Part shown: piece by piece, positions 42,213 to 52,400 of the stretch | Layout of the letters: each line of letters opens with the position of its first letter | How positions within the stretch are numbered: the stretch's first letter is position 1 | Origin: G942493375 sp942493375 | GTDB taxonomy: Bacteria; Armatimonadota; UBA5829 | Assembly: GCA_942493375.1 (NCBI GenBank) | Contig: OW818698.1 | Location: forward strand, 4,092,001 to 4,156,000 | DNA length: 64,000 nt | Direction of reading: 5' to 3' | Position numbers and translations under genes: made by a program | The notes under the pieces: model-generated | Database searches by the model: none | What the model saw: only the letters and a program-made list of their open reading frames with translations | Told to the model about the DNA's origin: nothing

Positions 42213-43904
42213 CTACATCATACCGGGCATTCCGCCGCCCATTCCACCCATACCGCCCATACCAGGCATTCCGCCACCCATTCCGCCCATGCCACCGCCA
42301 CCGGCAGGCATAGCAGACTTCTTCTCGGGCTTTTCAGCGATAACGCACTCGGTGGTCAACATAAGACCAGCGATACTACCAGCGTTCTCTATAGCGGTTC
42401 TGGTTACCTTTGCAGGGTCAACAATACCAGCTGCGAGCATATTAACATACTCACCGTTGACAGCGTTGTATCCCATTCCAGCTTCCATTGTTCTGATCTT
42501 TTGGACAACCACTGAACCTTCAGCACCTGCATTGGAAACGATCTTTCGCATTGGCTCTTCAAGAGCTCTGCGCATGATCTTTACGCCGATCATTTCATCT
42601 GCGCTGGCTTCAATTGAATCCAGAGCAGTGGTCAGACTCAGCATAGCAACGCCGCCGCCAGGCACAATGCCTTCCTCGACAGCTGCGCGAGTTGCGGACA
42701 GTGCGTCCTCGATGCGGGCTTTCTTCTCTTTGAGCTCGGTCTCGGTGGAAGCTCCAACCTTTATGACTGCGACTCCTCCAGACAGCTTAGCCAGTCTTTC
42801 CTGCAGTTTTTCCTTATCGTAGTTGGAATCGGTCTTAGCGATCTCAGCTTTGATCTGGTTGATTCTGCCCTGAATGGCTTCGGTGCTGCCTGCGCCTTCG
42901 ATGATCGTCGTAGTATCTTTGGTTACGATTATCTTCTTGGCGTGTCCCAGCATTGTTTCATCAATCTTGTCGAGTTTCATGCCGAGGTCTTCGGTTACGA
43001 ATGTTCCGCCTGTCAGAGTAGCGATGTCCTGCATCATTGCTTTGCGTCTGTCTCCGAATCCAGGAGCTTTAGCAGCAGCAACGTTGAGGGTGCCTCTGAG
43101 CTTGTTGACAACCAGTGTTGCCAGGGCTTCGCCTTCGATGTCCTCTGCAATAATGAACAGAGGACGGCTCATCTGAACGATCTTCTCCAGCACAGGAACG
43201 ATGTCCTGAATATTGGATATCTTCTTCTCGAAGAGCAGGATGAAAGGCTCATCCATCGTTGCTTCCATTCTCTCAGCATCAGTTACCATGTAAGGAGAGA
43301 GGTAGCCTTTGTCGAACTGCATTCCATCAACAAAATCAAGCGCTGTATCGGTGCCCTTGGACTCCTCAACAGTTATAACGCCATCTTTGCCGACTCTATC
43401 CATAGCATCTGCAACCAACTCGCCGATAACATCGTCGTTGTTAGCTGAAATGCCTGCGACCTGAGCTATGGATTTCTTGTTCTCGACAGGAATAGCCATC
43501 TTCTTGATTGCTGCAACCAAAGCAATTATAGCTTTATCGATGCCCTTTTTGATGGCCATCGGGTTTGCACCAGCTGCTACGTTCATCAGACCGTCGCGGA
43601 TCAGAGCCTGAGCCAAAACTGTTGCGGTAGTTGTTCCATCACCAGCAACATCATTGGTCTTGGAGGCAACTTCGCGAACGAGCTGAGCACCGATGTTCTC
43701 AAATCTGTCCTCGACTTCGATTTCTTTGGCAATCGTCACACCGTCATTGATGACTGTGGGGCTGCCGAACTTCTTCTCGATCATCACGTATCTACCGCGA
43801 GGTCCGAGTGTGACGCCTACTGCGTCGGCGAGAGTATTGACGCCCTTTTCCAGGGATCTTCTCGCCTCTTCCTTAAATCTAATATCTTTCGCTGCCAATT
43901 TCAT
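42213..43904 (-). CDS. groL: Chaperonin GroEL (Hsp60)
   Basis: 563 residues, typical GroEL. It folds proteins in an ATP-driven ring with GroES. Start MKLAAKDIRFKEEARRSLEKG, ATP-site motifs DGTTTATVLAQ, family signature AAVEEGIVPGGG and the Gly-Met-rich disordered C-terminal tail (GGMGGGMPGM repeats). It lies 11 nt after groES on the same strand; CIRCE-controlled. Ends in a good terminator. Confidence 0.99.
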   Translation of the reverse strand: MKLAAKDIRFKEEARRSLEKGVNTLADAVGVTLGPRGRYVMIEKKFGSPTVINDGVTIAKEIEVEDRFENIGAQLVREVASKTNDVAGDGTTTATVLAQALIRDGLMNVAAGANPMAIKKGIDKAIIALVAAIKKMAIPVENKKSIAQVAGISANNDDVIGELVADAMDRVGKDGVITVEESKGTDTALDFVDGMQFDKGYLSPYMVTDAERMEATMDEPFILLFEKKISNIQDIVPVLEKIVQMSRPLFIIAEDIEGEALATLVVNKLRGTLNVAAAKAPGFGDRRKAMMQDIATLTGGTFVTEDLGMKLDKIDETMLGHAKKIIVTKDTTTIIEGAGSTEAIQGRINQIKAEIAKTDSNYDKEKLQERLAKLSGGVAVIKVGASTETELKEKKARIEDALSATRAAVEEGIVPGGGVAMLSLTTALDSIEASADEMIGVKIMRRALEEPMRKIVSNAGAEGSVVVQKIRTMEAGMGYNAVNGEYVNMLAAGIVDPAKVTRTAIENAGSIAGLMLTTECVIAEKPEKKSAMPAGGGGMGGMGGGMPGMGGMGGMGGGMPGMM

Positions 43905-43915
43905 CTACCCCCGAA

Positions 43916-44200
43916 TCAACCGACGATGGCCAGAATATCATCCTGGCGCAAAATAACATAGTCTACAGATCCGATTTTGATCTCTGTACCGGAATACTTA
44001 CCGTAGATTACCTTGTCCCCTACCTTGACGTCCATTTCACAGCGTACTCCACTGTCATTCAATGAACCGGGGCCTGCAGCAATTACTTCAGCCTGCTGTG
44101 GCTTCTCTTTTGCACTGTCCGGTAGCAAAATGCCACCAGCGGTCTTCTCCTCGGCAGAGGAGGGCTTGGCGATTATCCGATCTCCCAAAGGTCTAAGCAA
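43916..44200 (-). CDS. groES: Co-chaperonin GroES (Hsp10)
   Basis: 94 residues from TTG 44200, with AGGAGG 8 nt upstream; this gives the usual MLRPLGDRIIAKP start. The in-frame codon at 44224 and the GTG at 44209 would add residues before the conserved start, and the latter overlaps the ribosome site. GroES closes the GroEL cage. The mobile-loop region (AEEKTAGGILLPDSAKEKPQ) and KVGDKVIYGKYSGTEIKIG are standard. Cotranscribed with groEL, preceded by a CIRCE operator. Confidence 0.98.
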   Translation of the reverse strand: MLRPLGDRIIAKPSSAEEKTAGGILLPDSAKEKPQQAEVIAAGPGSLNDSGVRCEMDVKVGDKVIYGKYSGTEIKIGSVDYVILRQDDILAIVG

Positions 44201-44265
44201 TTCTAGCACCTCCTGATTGTGCAATTGTATTTAAAATAACGCGCTAAAACTCATAATAACGCGCA

Positions 44266-44292
44266 TTAGCACTCTACCATCGAGAGTGCCAA
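44266..44292. promoter_or_regulatory. CIRCE operator (HrcA site) of groESL
   Basis: TTAGCACTC-N9-GAGTGCCAA, one mismatch from the CIRCE consensus. It lies 66-92 nt upstream of the groES start and predicts HrcA repression with heat-shock release. HrcA itself is not in this window. Confidence 0.93.
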
Positions 44293-44301
44293 TACACGCA
44301 T

Positions 44302-44328
44302 GTTATACTTTATAGCCAATACATGCAA
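44302..44328 (-). promoter_or_regulatory. Candidate groESL promoter
   Basis: On the minus strand TTGCAT (44323-44328) and TATAAC (44302-44307) are separated by 15 nt. The start of transcription would fall near the CIRCE, so a bound repressor could block it. Confidence 0.4.
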
Positions 44329-44513
44329 GTACACCCATATCCATGTAGAGCCATTTATAGCATAATATTGGCATATGTAGCGAAATATATCTATTTATTG
44401 GATTAGTTGAATGCTAGAGTAATCAGACGAAATCTGGTTGTTTCACCCAACGAAGGGAGGTGGAGGAATTGATAACACAGCCCCAATATATGGAATCGTA
44501 TTCAATCTATAAC

Positions 44514-44544
44514 TTGAACCTCAAAGCCCAATAACTGGTATAAT
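44514..44544 (+). promoter_or_regulatory. Likely trxB promoter
   Basis: TTGAAC (44514-44519) and TATAAT (44539-44544) separated by 19 nt, with TGG before the -10 (extended -10). A second TATAAT at 44562-44567 has no -35. The trxB ATG is at 44580. Confidence 0.5.
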
Positions 44545-44579
44545 TAAGTTCAAATAATGCTTATAATCCAGGGTGAACC

Positions 44580-45506
44580 ATGTCTGAACAGATTTACGAT
44601 GTTGTGATTGTCGGTGGGGGTATTGCAGGACTTACTGCTGCTGTATATGCTTGCCGTGCGCGGATGAATGTCTTGATGGTAGAGCGATTCTTCCCGGGCG
44701 GACAGCTTATGATGTGTGAGCTTATTGAGAATTTTCCCGGCCAGCCTGATGGGTTGAGTGGAACCGATCTCGCTGCTCTTATGCAGGCTCAAGCTGATAA
44801 ATTCGGACTTCAAACGAAATTCGCAGAAATCGAGAATATGGAGCTGGACGGACCGGTAAAGAAGCTGCATGTCTCCGATGGTGAAGTTATACTGTGCAAG
44901 ACGGTCATCCTCTGTGTTGGTGCCAGGCCGAAAATACTGGGAGCAAGAGGCGAGGCTAAGTTCCTGGGCAAAGGCGTTTCGTACTGTGCAGTCTGCGACG
45001 GGGCATTATTCCCGAATAAGAAGCTGGCTGTAGTTGGCGGTGGAGATACTGCTGTCGAGGATGCCATGTTTCTCACAAAATTCGCGTCGGAAGTCCATAT
45101 TATCCATCGCCGGGACAAACTCCGCGCTCAGCAGATTATACAGGAAAGAGCATTTGCCAACGAAAAAATCATCTTCCATTGGGATAGTGTAATCGAAGAA
45201 ATCGCCGGCACTGAAATGGTTGAGAAAGTCTTGCTGAAAAACGTCAAGTCAAACGAACTTAGTGAACTGGAAGTAAGTGGGGTATTCGTTCTGGTCGGCA
45301 CAGACCCTAACACAAAGTTCCTGCAAGGCAAAATTGCACTCGACGAACTTGGATATATTACAACAGATGAAAACATGCAGACGAGTGTACCAGGCGTATA
45401 CGCTGCAGGTGATGTGCGTCAGAAACTCTTGAGACAATTAGTCACAGCTGCAGCGGATGGAGCCATAGCCGCCACCGCCGCAGAAAAATACGTGGAATCC
45501 AATTAG
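44580..45506 (+). CDS. trxB: Thioredoxin reductase (NADPH)
   Basis: 308 residues, cytoplasmic flavoprotein transferring electrons from NADPH to thioredoxin. N-terminal FAD motif VVIVGGGIAGLTAAVYACRA, redox pair Cys136-Cys139 in SYCAVCDGALF, NADPH motif AVVGGGDTAVEDA and the C-terminal VPGVYAAGDVR. The CAVC replaces the commoner CATC, which is tolerated in the family. GGGTGA before the ATG. Confidence 0.97.
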   Translation: MSEQIYDVVIVGGGIAGLTAAVYACRARMNVLMVERFFPGGQLMMCELIENFPGQPDGLSGTDLAALMQAQADKFGLQTKFAEIENMELDGPVKKLHVSDGEVILCKTVILCVGARPKILGARGEAKFLGKGVSYCAVCDGALFPNKKLAVVGGGDTAVEDAMFLTKFASEVHIIHRRDKLRAQQIIQERAFANEKIIFHWDSVIEEIAGTEMVEKVLLKNVKSNELSELEVSGVFVLVGTDPNTKFLQGKIALDELGYITTDENMQTSVPGVYAAGDVRQKLLRQLVTAAADGAIAATAAEKYVESN

Positions 45507-45508
45507 AA

Positions 45509-45615
45509 ATTGTCATCCTGAAGAATGAAGGATCTGCTTTTCAAGCTAGTAAAAGTATACAAAAAGCAGATTCTTCACTGCGTTCAGAATGACAATGTAA
45601 CGTTCAGAATGACAA
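45509..45615. repeat. Palindromic repeat family A, copy 5, with a duplicated end
   Basis: Main element 45509-45596 (arm variants GAAGAATGAAGGATCTGC and CACTGCGTTCAG). A second copy of the terminal CGTTCAGAATGACAA follows immediately at 45601-45615. It lies between trxB and the convergent ABC permease gene, 3 nt beyond the trxB stop. Confidence 0.85.
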
Positions 45616-45619
45616 GTTC

Positions 45620-47125
45620 CTACAAATCCCGCCTCTGAAACCATCCCAACGCCAGCAATGCAGAGAGTATTGCTGGTATTCCGAAGCCTGCAAAGTATTT
45701 CCAGTTATGGACATCCTTAAAAGTCCCACTGTTAGCCCTGGGATTGATCTCTACGCCCTCTGAATCTGTGATGTTTTTTACAGTAACCTTCACAGGATCA
45801 CCTTTGCGGAAAGCAAGTCCGCTCAGCAGAACCGTTCGTGTGGATGGGTCATAAGCTGCTGTCTTCGGCAAAACAGTGGTGCCGGGAGGGCTCTCCACTG
45901 TATAGTTGTCCGGCTTCTCAGCTTTAATCGGATTCATATCTTTAGAGAAAGTGACAGAGGCACTGCTGGGTGTGGCGATTACTCGCATCACACTCGATAG
46001 TGCATTCTTTTTTCTGTTTGATGGTTCTTTATCAGCAGCCACTGAGTTGGTTTTCTTTTTCTCGGCTACCTTGGAAGTATTGTCCGATTTTTCGTCAGAT
46101 GACTCTGCAATCTGTTTCTTCCCAGTGGAATCCTCTTTTAGTTTAGGAATCGGTTTCGATTTTGCTGAATCAGCTCCGGGACTGATGACATTACCGGCAA
46201 GATCGGTTATCTGCTCTACAGTTACAGTTACTGGTTTGCCCGATTTAAACTTATACCCGCTCAATACGACTGTGTTGGTAGATTCATTGTAAGCGGCGGT
46301 CTGAGCGTGGTATTGCGTTGCATCGGTGCCTTCGACTGTATAGTTCTGCACTGTCTCAGCCGGAACCGGATTTACTTCTTTTGAGAAAACGACAGACAGG
46401 CTTGTGGGTGTAGCTGAACAGGAAAGGACCTGGGGGGAAGTAGAGTCCCGCAGAATCTGAGGCAGGCTGGCAGTAAGTCCCGATGGAGACATATATTCTG
46501 CACCTGCAAAAGCAAAAATATAGCCAGCAACATACCAGAGCAGCAGGAGTCCGACGATGGAAACAATCGTATTGTCAAACAATACGCTCATCATCACACC
46601 TAGCGAGACCAGCATGATCAGTGAAGTGCCGACAATAGCTATACCGGTAAACATAGTCATCCAGGTTACATCATTAATCCCGTAGCGCCATGCAGCATAT
46701 GCGGCTGCAAACGCTCCGACCAGATATATCCCACCGACCACGATTATCCGCGCGGACAGCTTAGCCAGAATATATTGAGTTCTAGTGCAGGCACGGCTGA
46801 GAATACCATCCGCGACTATATCTGCTTCAGACGATACAGAACTCGCGCTTAGAACGATAATAACTGTGCCCCACACATTAATAAAGATTCCCAAATACGC
46901 GGCTAATATCAATGAAGCAGGCATAGGATTGCTGCGGCTGGTAAGCAGCATACCAACCGGCACCAGGAAAAATGACATCAATAACAAGAGCAGCCAGATA
47001 CGAAAAATCCACGATTTACTCAGGGAAATCAGATCCGCTCGTAAGACTGCGCTCCACCCCATCACTGAGTGGCGCAAGCTCCGGGAACGTCTGTTCCGGC
47101 TCATCCAGGACTCGAGAAAAGCCAT
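45620..47125 (-). CDS. ABC-2 type permease with two Ig-like insert domains
   Basis: 501 residues from 47125 (starts at 47104 or 47062 are possible). Five membrane segments occupy roughly residues 40-225; the last (FAGFGIPAILSALLALGW) is near the C terminus. Between them lie ~250 residues with two SbsA/Big_5-like Ig domains: SLSVVFSKEVNPVPAETVQNYTV and ASVTFSKDMNPIKAEKPDNYTV, joined by a Lys/Ser/Glu-rich linker. It follows the ATPase gene with 47-110 nt overlap and is the membrane half of an ABC exporter. Signal or substrate unknown. Confidence 0.8.
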   Translation of the reverse strand: MAFLESWMSRNRRSRSLRHSVMGWSAVLRADLISLSKSWIFRIWLLLLLMSFFLVPVGMLLTSRSNPMPASLILAAYLGIFINVWGTVIIVLSASSVSSEADIVADGILSRACTRTQYILAKLSARIIVVGGIYLVGAFAAAYAAWRYGINDVTWMTMFTGIAIVGTSLIMLVSLGVMMSVLFDNTIVSIVGLLLLWYVAGYIFAFAGAEYMSPSGLTASLPQILRDSTSPQVLSCSATPTSLSVVFSKEVNPVPAETVQNYTVEGTDATQYHAQTAAYNESTNTVVLSGYKFKSGKPVTVTVEQITDLAGNVISPGADSAKSKPIPKLKEDSTGKKQIAESSDEKSDNTSKVAEKKKTNSVAADKEPSNRKKNALSSVMRVIATPSSASVTFSKDMNPIKAEKPDNYTVESPPGTTVLPKTAAYDPSTRTVLLSGLAFRKGDPVKVTVKNITDSEGVEINPRANSGTFKDVHNWKYFAGFGIPAILSALLALGWFQRRDL

Positions 47126-48071
47126 TAGCTTTATCTACCTCCAGAAGGTGAATGAAGGCCTCTTCAGTCTGGCCTCCGGTTGAGTTAACATTCAAAACTT
47201 CCACACCGACTTCAGACGCTGCCAGCAGCACTCTGCCAAGTGGGCCAGCCATAGGTTCTGCTGATGTAAATTGTATATCCCACCAGACTCCACGCTGCCG
47301 TAAGCTGGTAACTTCAGGCATTCTAGCTACTTGCTCACTTAAGGCATCAACAGCACGCGGTTCCCCTGAAACTTCCAGTTCCACACAGTTGCGCCCGATG
47401 CTCCGCTTGAACTCACTCATCGGTCCCTGGAATATGAGCTTACCTTCATATATAATGCCGACATTGTCGCAGACGAGATCGATGTCATTTAATATGTGAG
47501 AAGAGACAACGATCGTCTTTGTATGCCCGAGTTCACGTATAAGGTCGAGTGTATATTTGCGGCCAACCGGATCAAGTCCTGCAGTCGGTTCATCCCACAG
47601 AAGCAGTTCCGGGTCGTTCATAAGGGAAGCAGCGATACCCAGCCGGGTCGTCATACCAGTAGAGAAACTCTTTATGATCTGTGACTGAGCATTCAACAGT
47701 CCGACCGCACGGATGAGCGATGCGAGCCTGGGTTTGCGTACCTGATCAGGTAAACCAAATAATTGTCCGATAAAGTCCAGGTAAGTAATAGGTGTCATCA
47801 TCGGAGGGAACTTCGGATTTGTAGGCAAATAACCGATTCGCTGCCGCAGGTGTGCAGCATTGGGTGTCATCTGCTCATCGAATAATTCAATCCGTCCGGC
47901 AGTTGGCATCTTCAGTCCAAGGAGCATCTTCATTGTGGTAGTCTTGCCGGCGCCATTAGGACCAAGCAGTCCAAAGACCATCCCTGCTTCTACCCGGAGA
48001 TTCACCCCATTGACCGCAATAAGTCGGTTATTATGTATCTTAGTCAGATTGTGGGTTTGTATGATAGGCAT
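47016..48071 (-). CDS. ABC transporter ATP-binding protein
   Basis: 351 residues. The nucleotide-binding domain has LLGPNGAGKTTTMKMLLGL (Walker A), FSTGMTTRLGIAASLMNDPELLLWDEPTAGLDP (signature and Walker B region), and IVVSSH (H-loop). The ~100-residue C-terminal extension (EVSGEPRAVDALSEQVARMPEVTSLRQ) is common in ABC-2 exporters of the CcmA/YtrB kind. Pairs with the following permease gene, which begins inside its 3' end. Confidence 0.93.
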   Translation of the reverse strand: MPIIQTHNLTKIHNNRLIAVNGVNLRVEAGMVFGLLGPNGAGKTTTMKMLLGLKMPTAGRIELFDEQMTPNAAHLRQRIGYLPTNPKFPPMMTPITYLDFIGQLFGLPDQVRKPRLASLIRAVGLLNAQSQIIKSFSTGMTTRLGIAASLMNDPELLLWDEPTAGLDPVGRKYTLDLIRELGHTKTIVVSSHILNDIDLVCDNVGIIYEGKLIFQGPMSEFKRSIGRNCVELEVSGEPRAVDALSEQVARMPEVTSLRQRGVWWDIQFTSAEPMAGPLGRVLLAASEVGVEVLNVNSTGGQTEEAFIHLLEVDKANGFSRVLDEPEQTFPELAPLSDGVERSLTSGSDFPE

Positions 48072-48162
48072 GCAGACATATTCTCCATTGGTGCTTTAGA
48101 CGTATAACTGCGTTACCATGTTACCACATTCGATATAGATATTATTACTTATTCATTTCAGA

Positions 48163-49497
48163 TCAACGCGTATCCAGAATGTCTTTGGAATCAACCGGTT
48201 CTGTTCTCAGTAATCTATACCCGCCAACCAGTAAAATCACCACTCCAAGTAACGCCAGTGATCCTGCTATCATAAACGGTGTAGTCGAAGAGAAACTCGG
48301 TGAATCCGGGGACTGTAGATATCGGGATAGAAACATAAAACTGGTTCCTCCCAATCCGCTTATCATTACGGTTGCGCCCATTGCTGCTGATCTTTGATTT
48401 GATGGCACATGCTCAGAAATATATCCGGTCTGCATCCATCTTGCAAATTGTCTGAATACCTCAAAAAGTGCTACGAATACTATTAACATCACAGCACCGG
48501 GGGAAAGCCCTATACCTATTGCGCACAATGCATAAGACGCTATTAGCGCTGCTGCTACATAGTGTGACACCTTTTTACCGGCAATACGTCCCACGAGAAA
48601 TCCTCCAAGGAGCTGCATAATGTAACCTGTTATCTGCAGAGCCACCCAGCCATGGTCCTGGCTGTGCAGGATAAGTCCAATATTCGGCTCCTTAGCTCTA
48701 TACGCCACATATACATTTGCTGCTTGAAACACCGGGCCAGAAAGCAGGCCGATGGGAATGATCATTATTAGAAAACGTGGTGATCGAAACAATCGGAGGT
48801 CATCCATAAAAGTAGGCACTACCCGATCCGGCAACAGCATTCCTGTTGGATGTGGATGTTCACCCCAGAAGTATACAATTGCACTTCCGGCCAAAGATAA
48901 TGCGGTACCGATCCATAGAATGACAAAAAATCCAGTAAGGGAGTGTGATTCCACCATCCTGGATGCAGCCAGAATCATTCTTCCCATTATTGGACCCGCA
49001 ATACTGCCTATTCCTATTGATATTAGAAAGAGCGAGTTTGATCGCCCTCGCTTGGAATCCGGGACATTCTGGACCAGTGACATCCCACTTATCCACACCA
49101 GCGCCGCGGAAACTCCACTGGCTAGAGCTGCAATTCCGATTGTGAAATTGATACCTAATTGTCTGCCAGGCAGATATATTAACCACAATATGACTGCAGC
49201 ATTGACCAACAGACCCAATGCCCACACACGACGTTCTCCTATCCGCCTGACCAGCATCCCCGCAAAAACAGGGACAACGAGCCACGATATTATCCCGTAT
49301 GTCCCCCATGTCTCCCAAGCACTAGTCGGCAGACTGCGTGCGGGAAAATACAAGGGGAGCAAATATATAAGCAATGTCTGCAGCATGAACGTAATGAGCG
49401 CAGTTGCCGTTACAGCTGACAACCTTGCAGTTCCTGCAAGAGACTCAGAAGTAGGATTGGTAAGTATATTTTGGTTTCTATCTTTTCTCAATGACAA
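48163..49497 (-). CDS. Major facilitator superfamily transporter
   Basis: 444 residues, about 12 hydrophobic segments (for example LITFMLQTLLIYLLPLYF, GIISWLVVPVFAGMLVRRIG, FFVILWIGTALSLAGSAIVYFWG, GGVLLGVVILLVGGYRLL-like end). No substrate motif is evident. TTG 49497 directly follows the stop codon of the 1286-residue gene, with AGGATAG just upstream, so the two are cotranscribed. It could import an oligosaccharide or release product. Confidence 0.87.
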   Translation of the reverse strand: MSLRKDRNQNILTNPTSESLAGTARLSAVTATALITFMLQTLLIYLLPLYFPARSLPTSAWETWGTYGIISWLVVPVFAGMLVRRIGERRVWALGLLVNAAVILWLIYLPGRQLGINFTIGIAALASGVSAALVWISGMSLVQNVPDSKRGRSNSLFLISIGIGSIAGPIMGRMILAASRMVESHSLTGFFVILWIGTALSLAGSAIVYFWGEHPHPTGMLLPDRVVPTFMDDLRLFRSPRFLIMIIPIGLLSGPVFQAANVYVAYRAKEPNIGLILHSQDHGWVALQITGYIMQLLGGFLVGRIAGKKVSHYVAAALIASYALCAIGIGLSPGAVMLIVFVALFEVFRQFARWMQTGYISEHVPSNQRSAAMGATVMISGLGGTSFMFLSRYLQSPDSPSFSSTTPFMIAGSLALLGVVILLVGGYRLLRTEPVDSKDILDTR

Positions 49498-52400
49498 CTA
49501 TCTATCCTGCACATATACAGCCGTTTCACCAGCCTGCAAAGTTATTTTGAGAGTCCCACCTGATTTTGCCGTCCGACCAGTGTAGAATTCATTCCATTTA
49601 CCTTTTTTTCCAGTCAAGCGGACATTGTATTCGGCTTGCTTATTAGTTTCATTCATTATACACAGCAATACAACCTTGCTGCTGGTCAATAATTGCACAG
49701 CTGATTCATCCTGGCTATCCAGCTTGCTTCGTTTGCCACTGAGAAATGCGTCTTCATAGGTAGCAACAAGCCTGCTTGTTTCTGCAGATGCATACCATGT
49801 ACGTCCATCTACTGAATCACGCTCAAATACCAGTATTCCACCAGTGGAATCAAGCGCTCTGCGCAGCATTTCTGCTCTGGATATCTGCATGGATGGTGAA
49901 GTGTCCGAAACCAGGTATGGAGTCAACAAACATCCAAATACTGCAGGGATGCCTTTCAAAACAGCGATTGTATTGGGAATATCCGTTACCGGACGCCCAT
50001 AACCCATGCTTGCCACATCGCAGGACTTTAGTTTTCCGATATAATCCCAGTTGATCCCGTACATTCGCGGATTGTCGGCATTATGATATCCGCTGTATAT
50101 CCAGAATTTCATTTTGGGAGAGATGTTGTGGATTATACTTTTCATTTTTGCCAATACTTCAGCATCTACGTAGGCCATAAAATCAATCCATTGTACTGAG
50201 TATTTATCTTTAATGATCTGTCCGGTCAATTCGACATCTGCAGACAATCCGGCGTATTTCCTGAACTTGGACAAACAACGCTCGCAGTAACATGAATGTG
50301 GCCCATCAAACGGCGGAACTTCGAAATCATATATTACATTTCCGGTTTTACAGCCTTTGAGCGTTTTTTTAAGCGTATTTGCAAGTGCTTTGTTGGATTT
50401 TTCCAAAAGTAGTGAAGTGCATACCCATCGTTCACTGGATTTGTTGTCAGACAACACTAAATGATCATCCGGGTGGTCTTTCAAATATGATTTAAAATTA
50501 AGGCTCCATTCTTCAAAACATACTTGCACTGTGTTCTGCATCGCATACTTATCGAGTACTGATCTGGATTCAATGGTTGCTGTGGCAAAATTGTTGAATC
50601 CGGCAGCCCGGGCTGACTTAGCTACTTGATCTCGCATTGCAGGATTAGTCATCTCCCAAAACATACCCCATATCTGCCAGACCAGTTTTTTGGGTTGGAG
50701 ACCATTCAATTTTGGGAGTATCTGTATAGGCACTGTGTGCCGGGTTTCGCTGATGGTCCCGTCATTTGCACTTGTCCAGTAGATGAGCGAGGTTTTGTCA
50801 GCCTTTATTGTCTCTGAGCACTTGATGAACACTGGGACTCTGAGGAGTTGGTCGTATGCCCTGGTCGTGATCGGTGTTTTGGATGAGACTTTGTAAACAA
50901 TCATATTTCGCTCATCGATTATTCTAGCACCAATAGTCGTCAAATCGTATCTACCAGTGTAATATCCGGAGCATCCGACTATTTTGAATCCAACCGGAAC
51001 AGCTATGAATATATCCCAGCCGTTTAGAGTTCTGTTAGCTACTCCGTCAGCAACTACTATCAATTGCTGCGTAGAACCTTTACAGATATACCATGCGGGA
51101 ACAGGGGTAGGGTATATTCGTGTTTTGTCTACGAGCAGTGTATGGCGAAGAACTACTTCTCTTCCTAGTTCACCTACCAGCGCTCCCGATTTTACAGCTG
51201 TCTTCCAGTTGCTGTCATCTGTATCCGGACCGAAAGGCTCTTTAACATCCGGTGGAGCAATCTTCCACTTCAGCTTTGAATCATCCATTCCCGGTGCAGA
51301 TATATTGATGTCAGCAGTTCCCTTATCAAGCTTAACAGCAAACAAGTTTATGCCTTTTCTCAATGAAACTTTTACCGCTTCATTGTCAGCTTTCTGTCCT
51401 TTAGCCATCGAATTGCCATTCAGATACAATTCATAAGGACCATCGCATTTAATCGACACAATGGACTGTGAACTAGTCACTGATCGGTTGAGATTCGGGG
51501 TCAGATAGATAGGCAGACATGTTGCTGCATCCAAAACTCCATGTGCAATCTTCACTTCTCCGGATTCCTGTAATTCGAAAGGAATCTTTGAATCTTTGGA
51601 TTCTCCAGGAATAGTAAAACTATATAAGTGTCTTGTGCTGTTCTGGTTGACTATCGAAGTCGATACATACAAGCCTTTTGGGTTTTCATTAGCTGAATAT
51701 AGGTTTACCTGCAAAGTGTTCTTGCCAGGTTCAAGCGCATCAGTTGTGCGCAGTTCTACGTTACCAGGCGTTTCGCCAAAGCGTAATATTCCCAACTCCC
51801 TGGGGTCATGAAGACCCTTAACAGATAGGTTCCATGAGGAGTTTTCACCTCTGGCAATCGCTCCGCGACCTATTGCAACCTGCCAGTCATCACCTGGCTT
51901 TGGTTGCTGCTGAGACAAGTCTGCGAACGGTATAGCAATCTCCAGAGACCATTCACCGTTGCCTTTGACAGCAGCTATATGGGAGTTCATATTCCACTTG
52001 GTATCTCTTGTTCCCCAGAAATCAGGAGACAAACACTGTGAATCATTTAAGGTGCCAAGTGCATTAGCAAAGAAATCATAGGCATCTTTATCGCCGGTAT
52101 TAGGCTTGAGGATCATAGCGACCCAGTCATCCTGCCATACTCCGCTATCTCTCTCCTTCACATTAGCTGCGAACTCATGGACTCGCTGCAGTACGGGATT
52201 GAGAATCGGTTCAGTGCAGACAAATAGAGCGTACAAATTCCTGTCATCGTAACAAAACCGCACACTAGTCTGACCATCTGCTTTTGCATCACTATTGACA
52301 CGCAAAAAATCAGTGCATGCAACAGTATTCTTCCAGCAGAGATCATCCCCTTTTCCATCAAAAACCGGCGGCTCTATACACTTTGCTACAATTGCAAATG

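Noticed and set aside
42208..42822. 204-codon plus-strand ORF with a Pro-Ile repeat opposite groEL
   Set aside because: It is the antisense shadow of the Gly-Met-rich GroEL tail and codon pattern; no ribosome site or family match.
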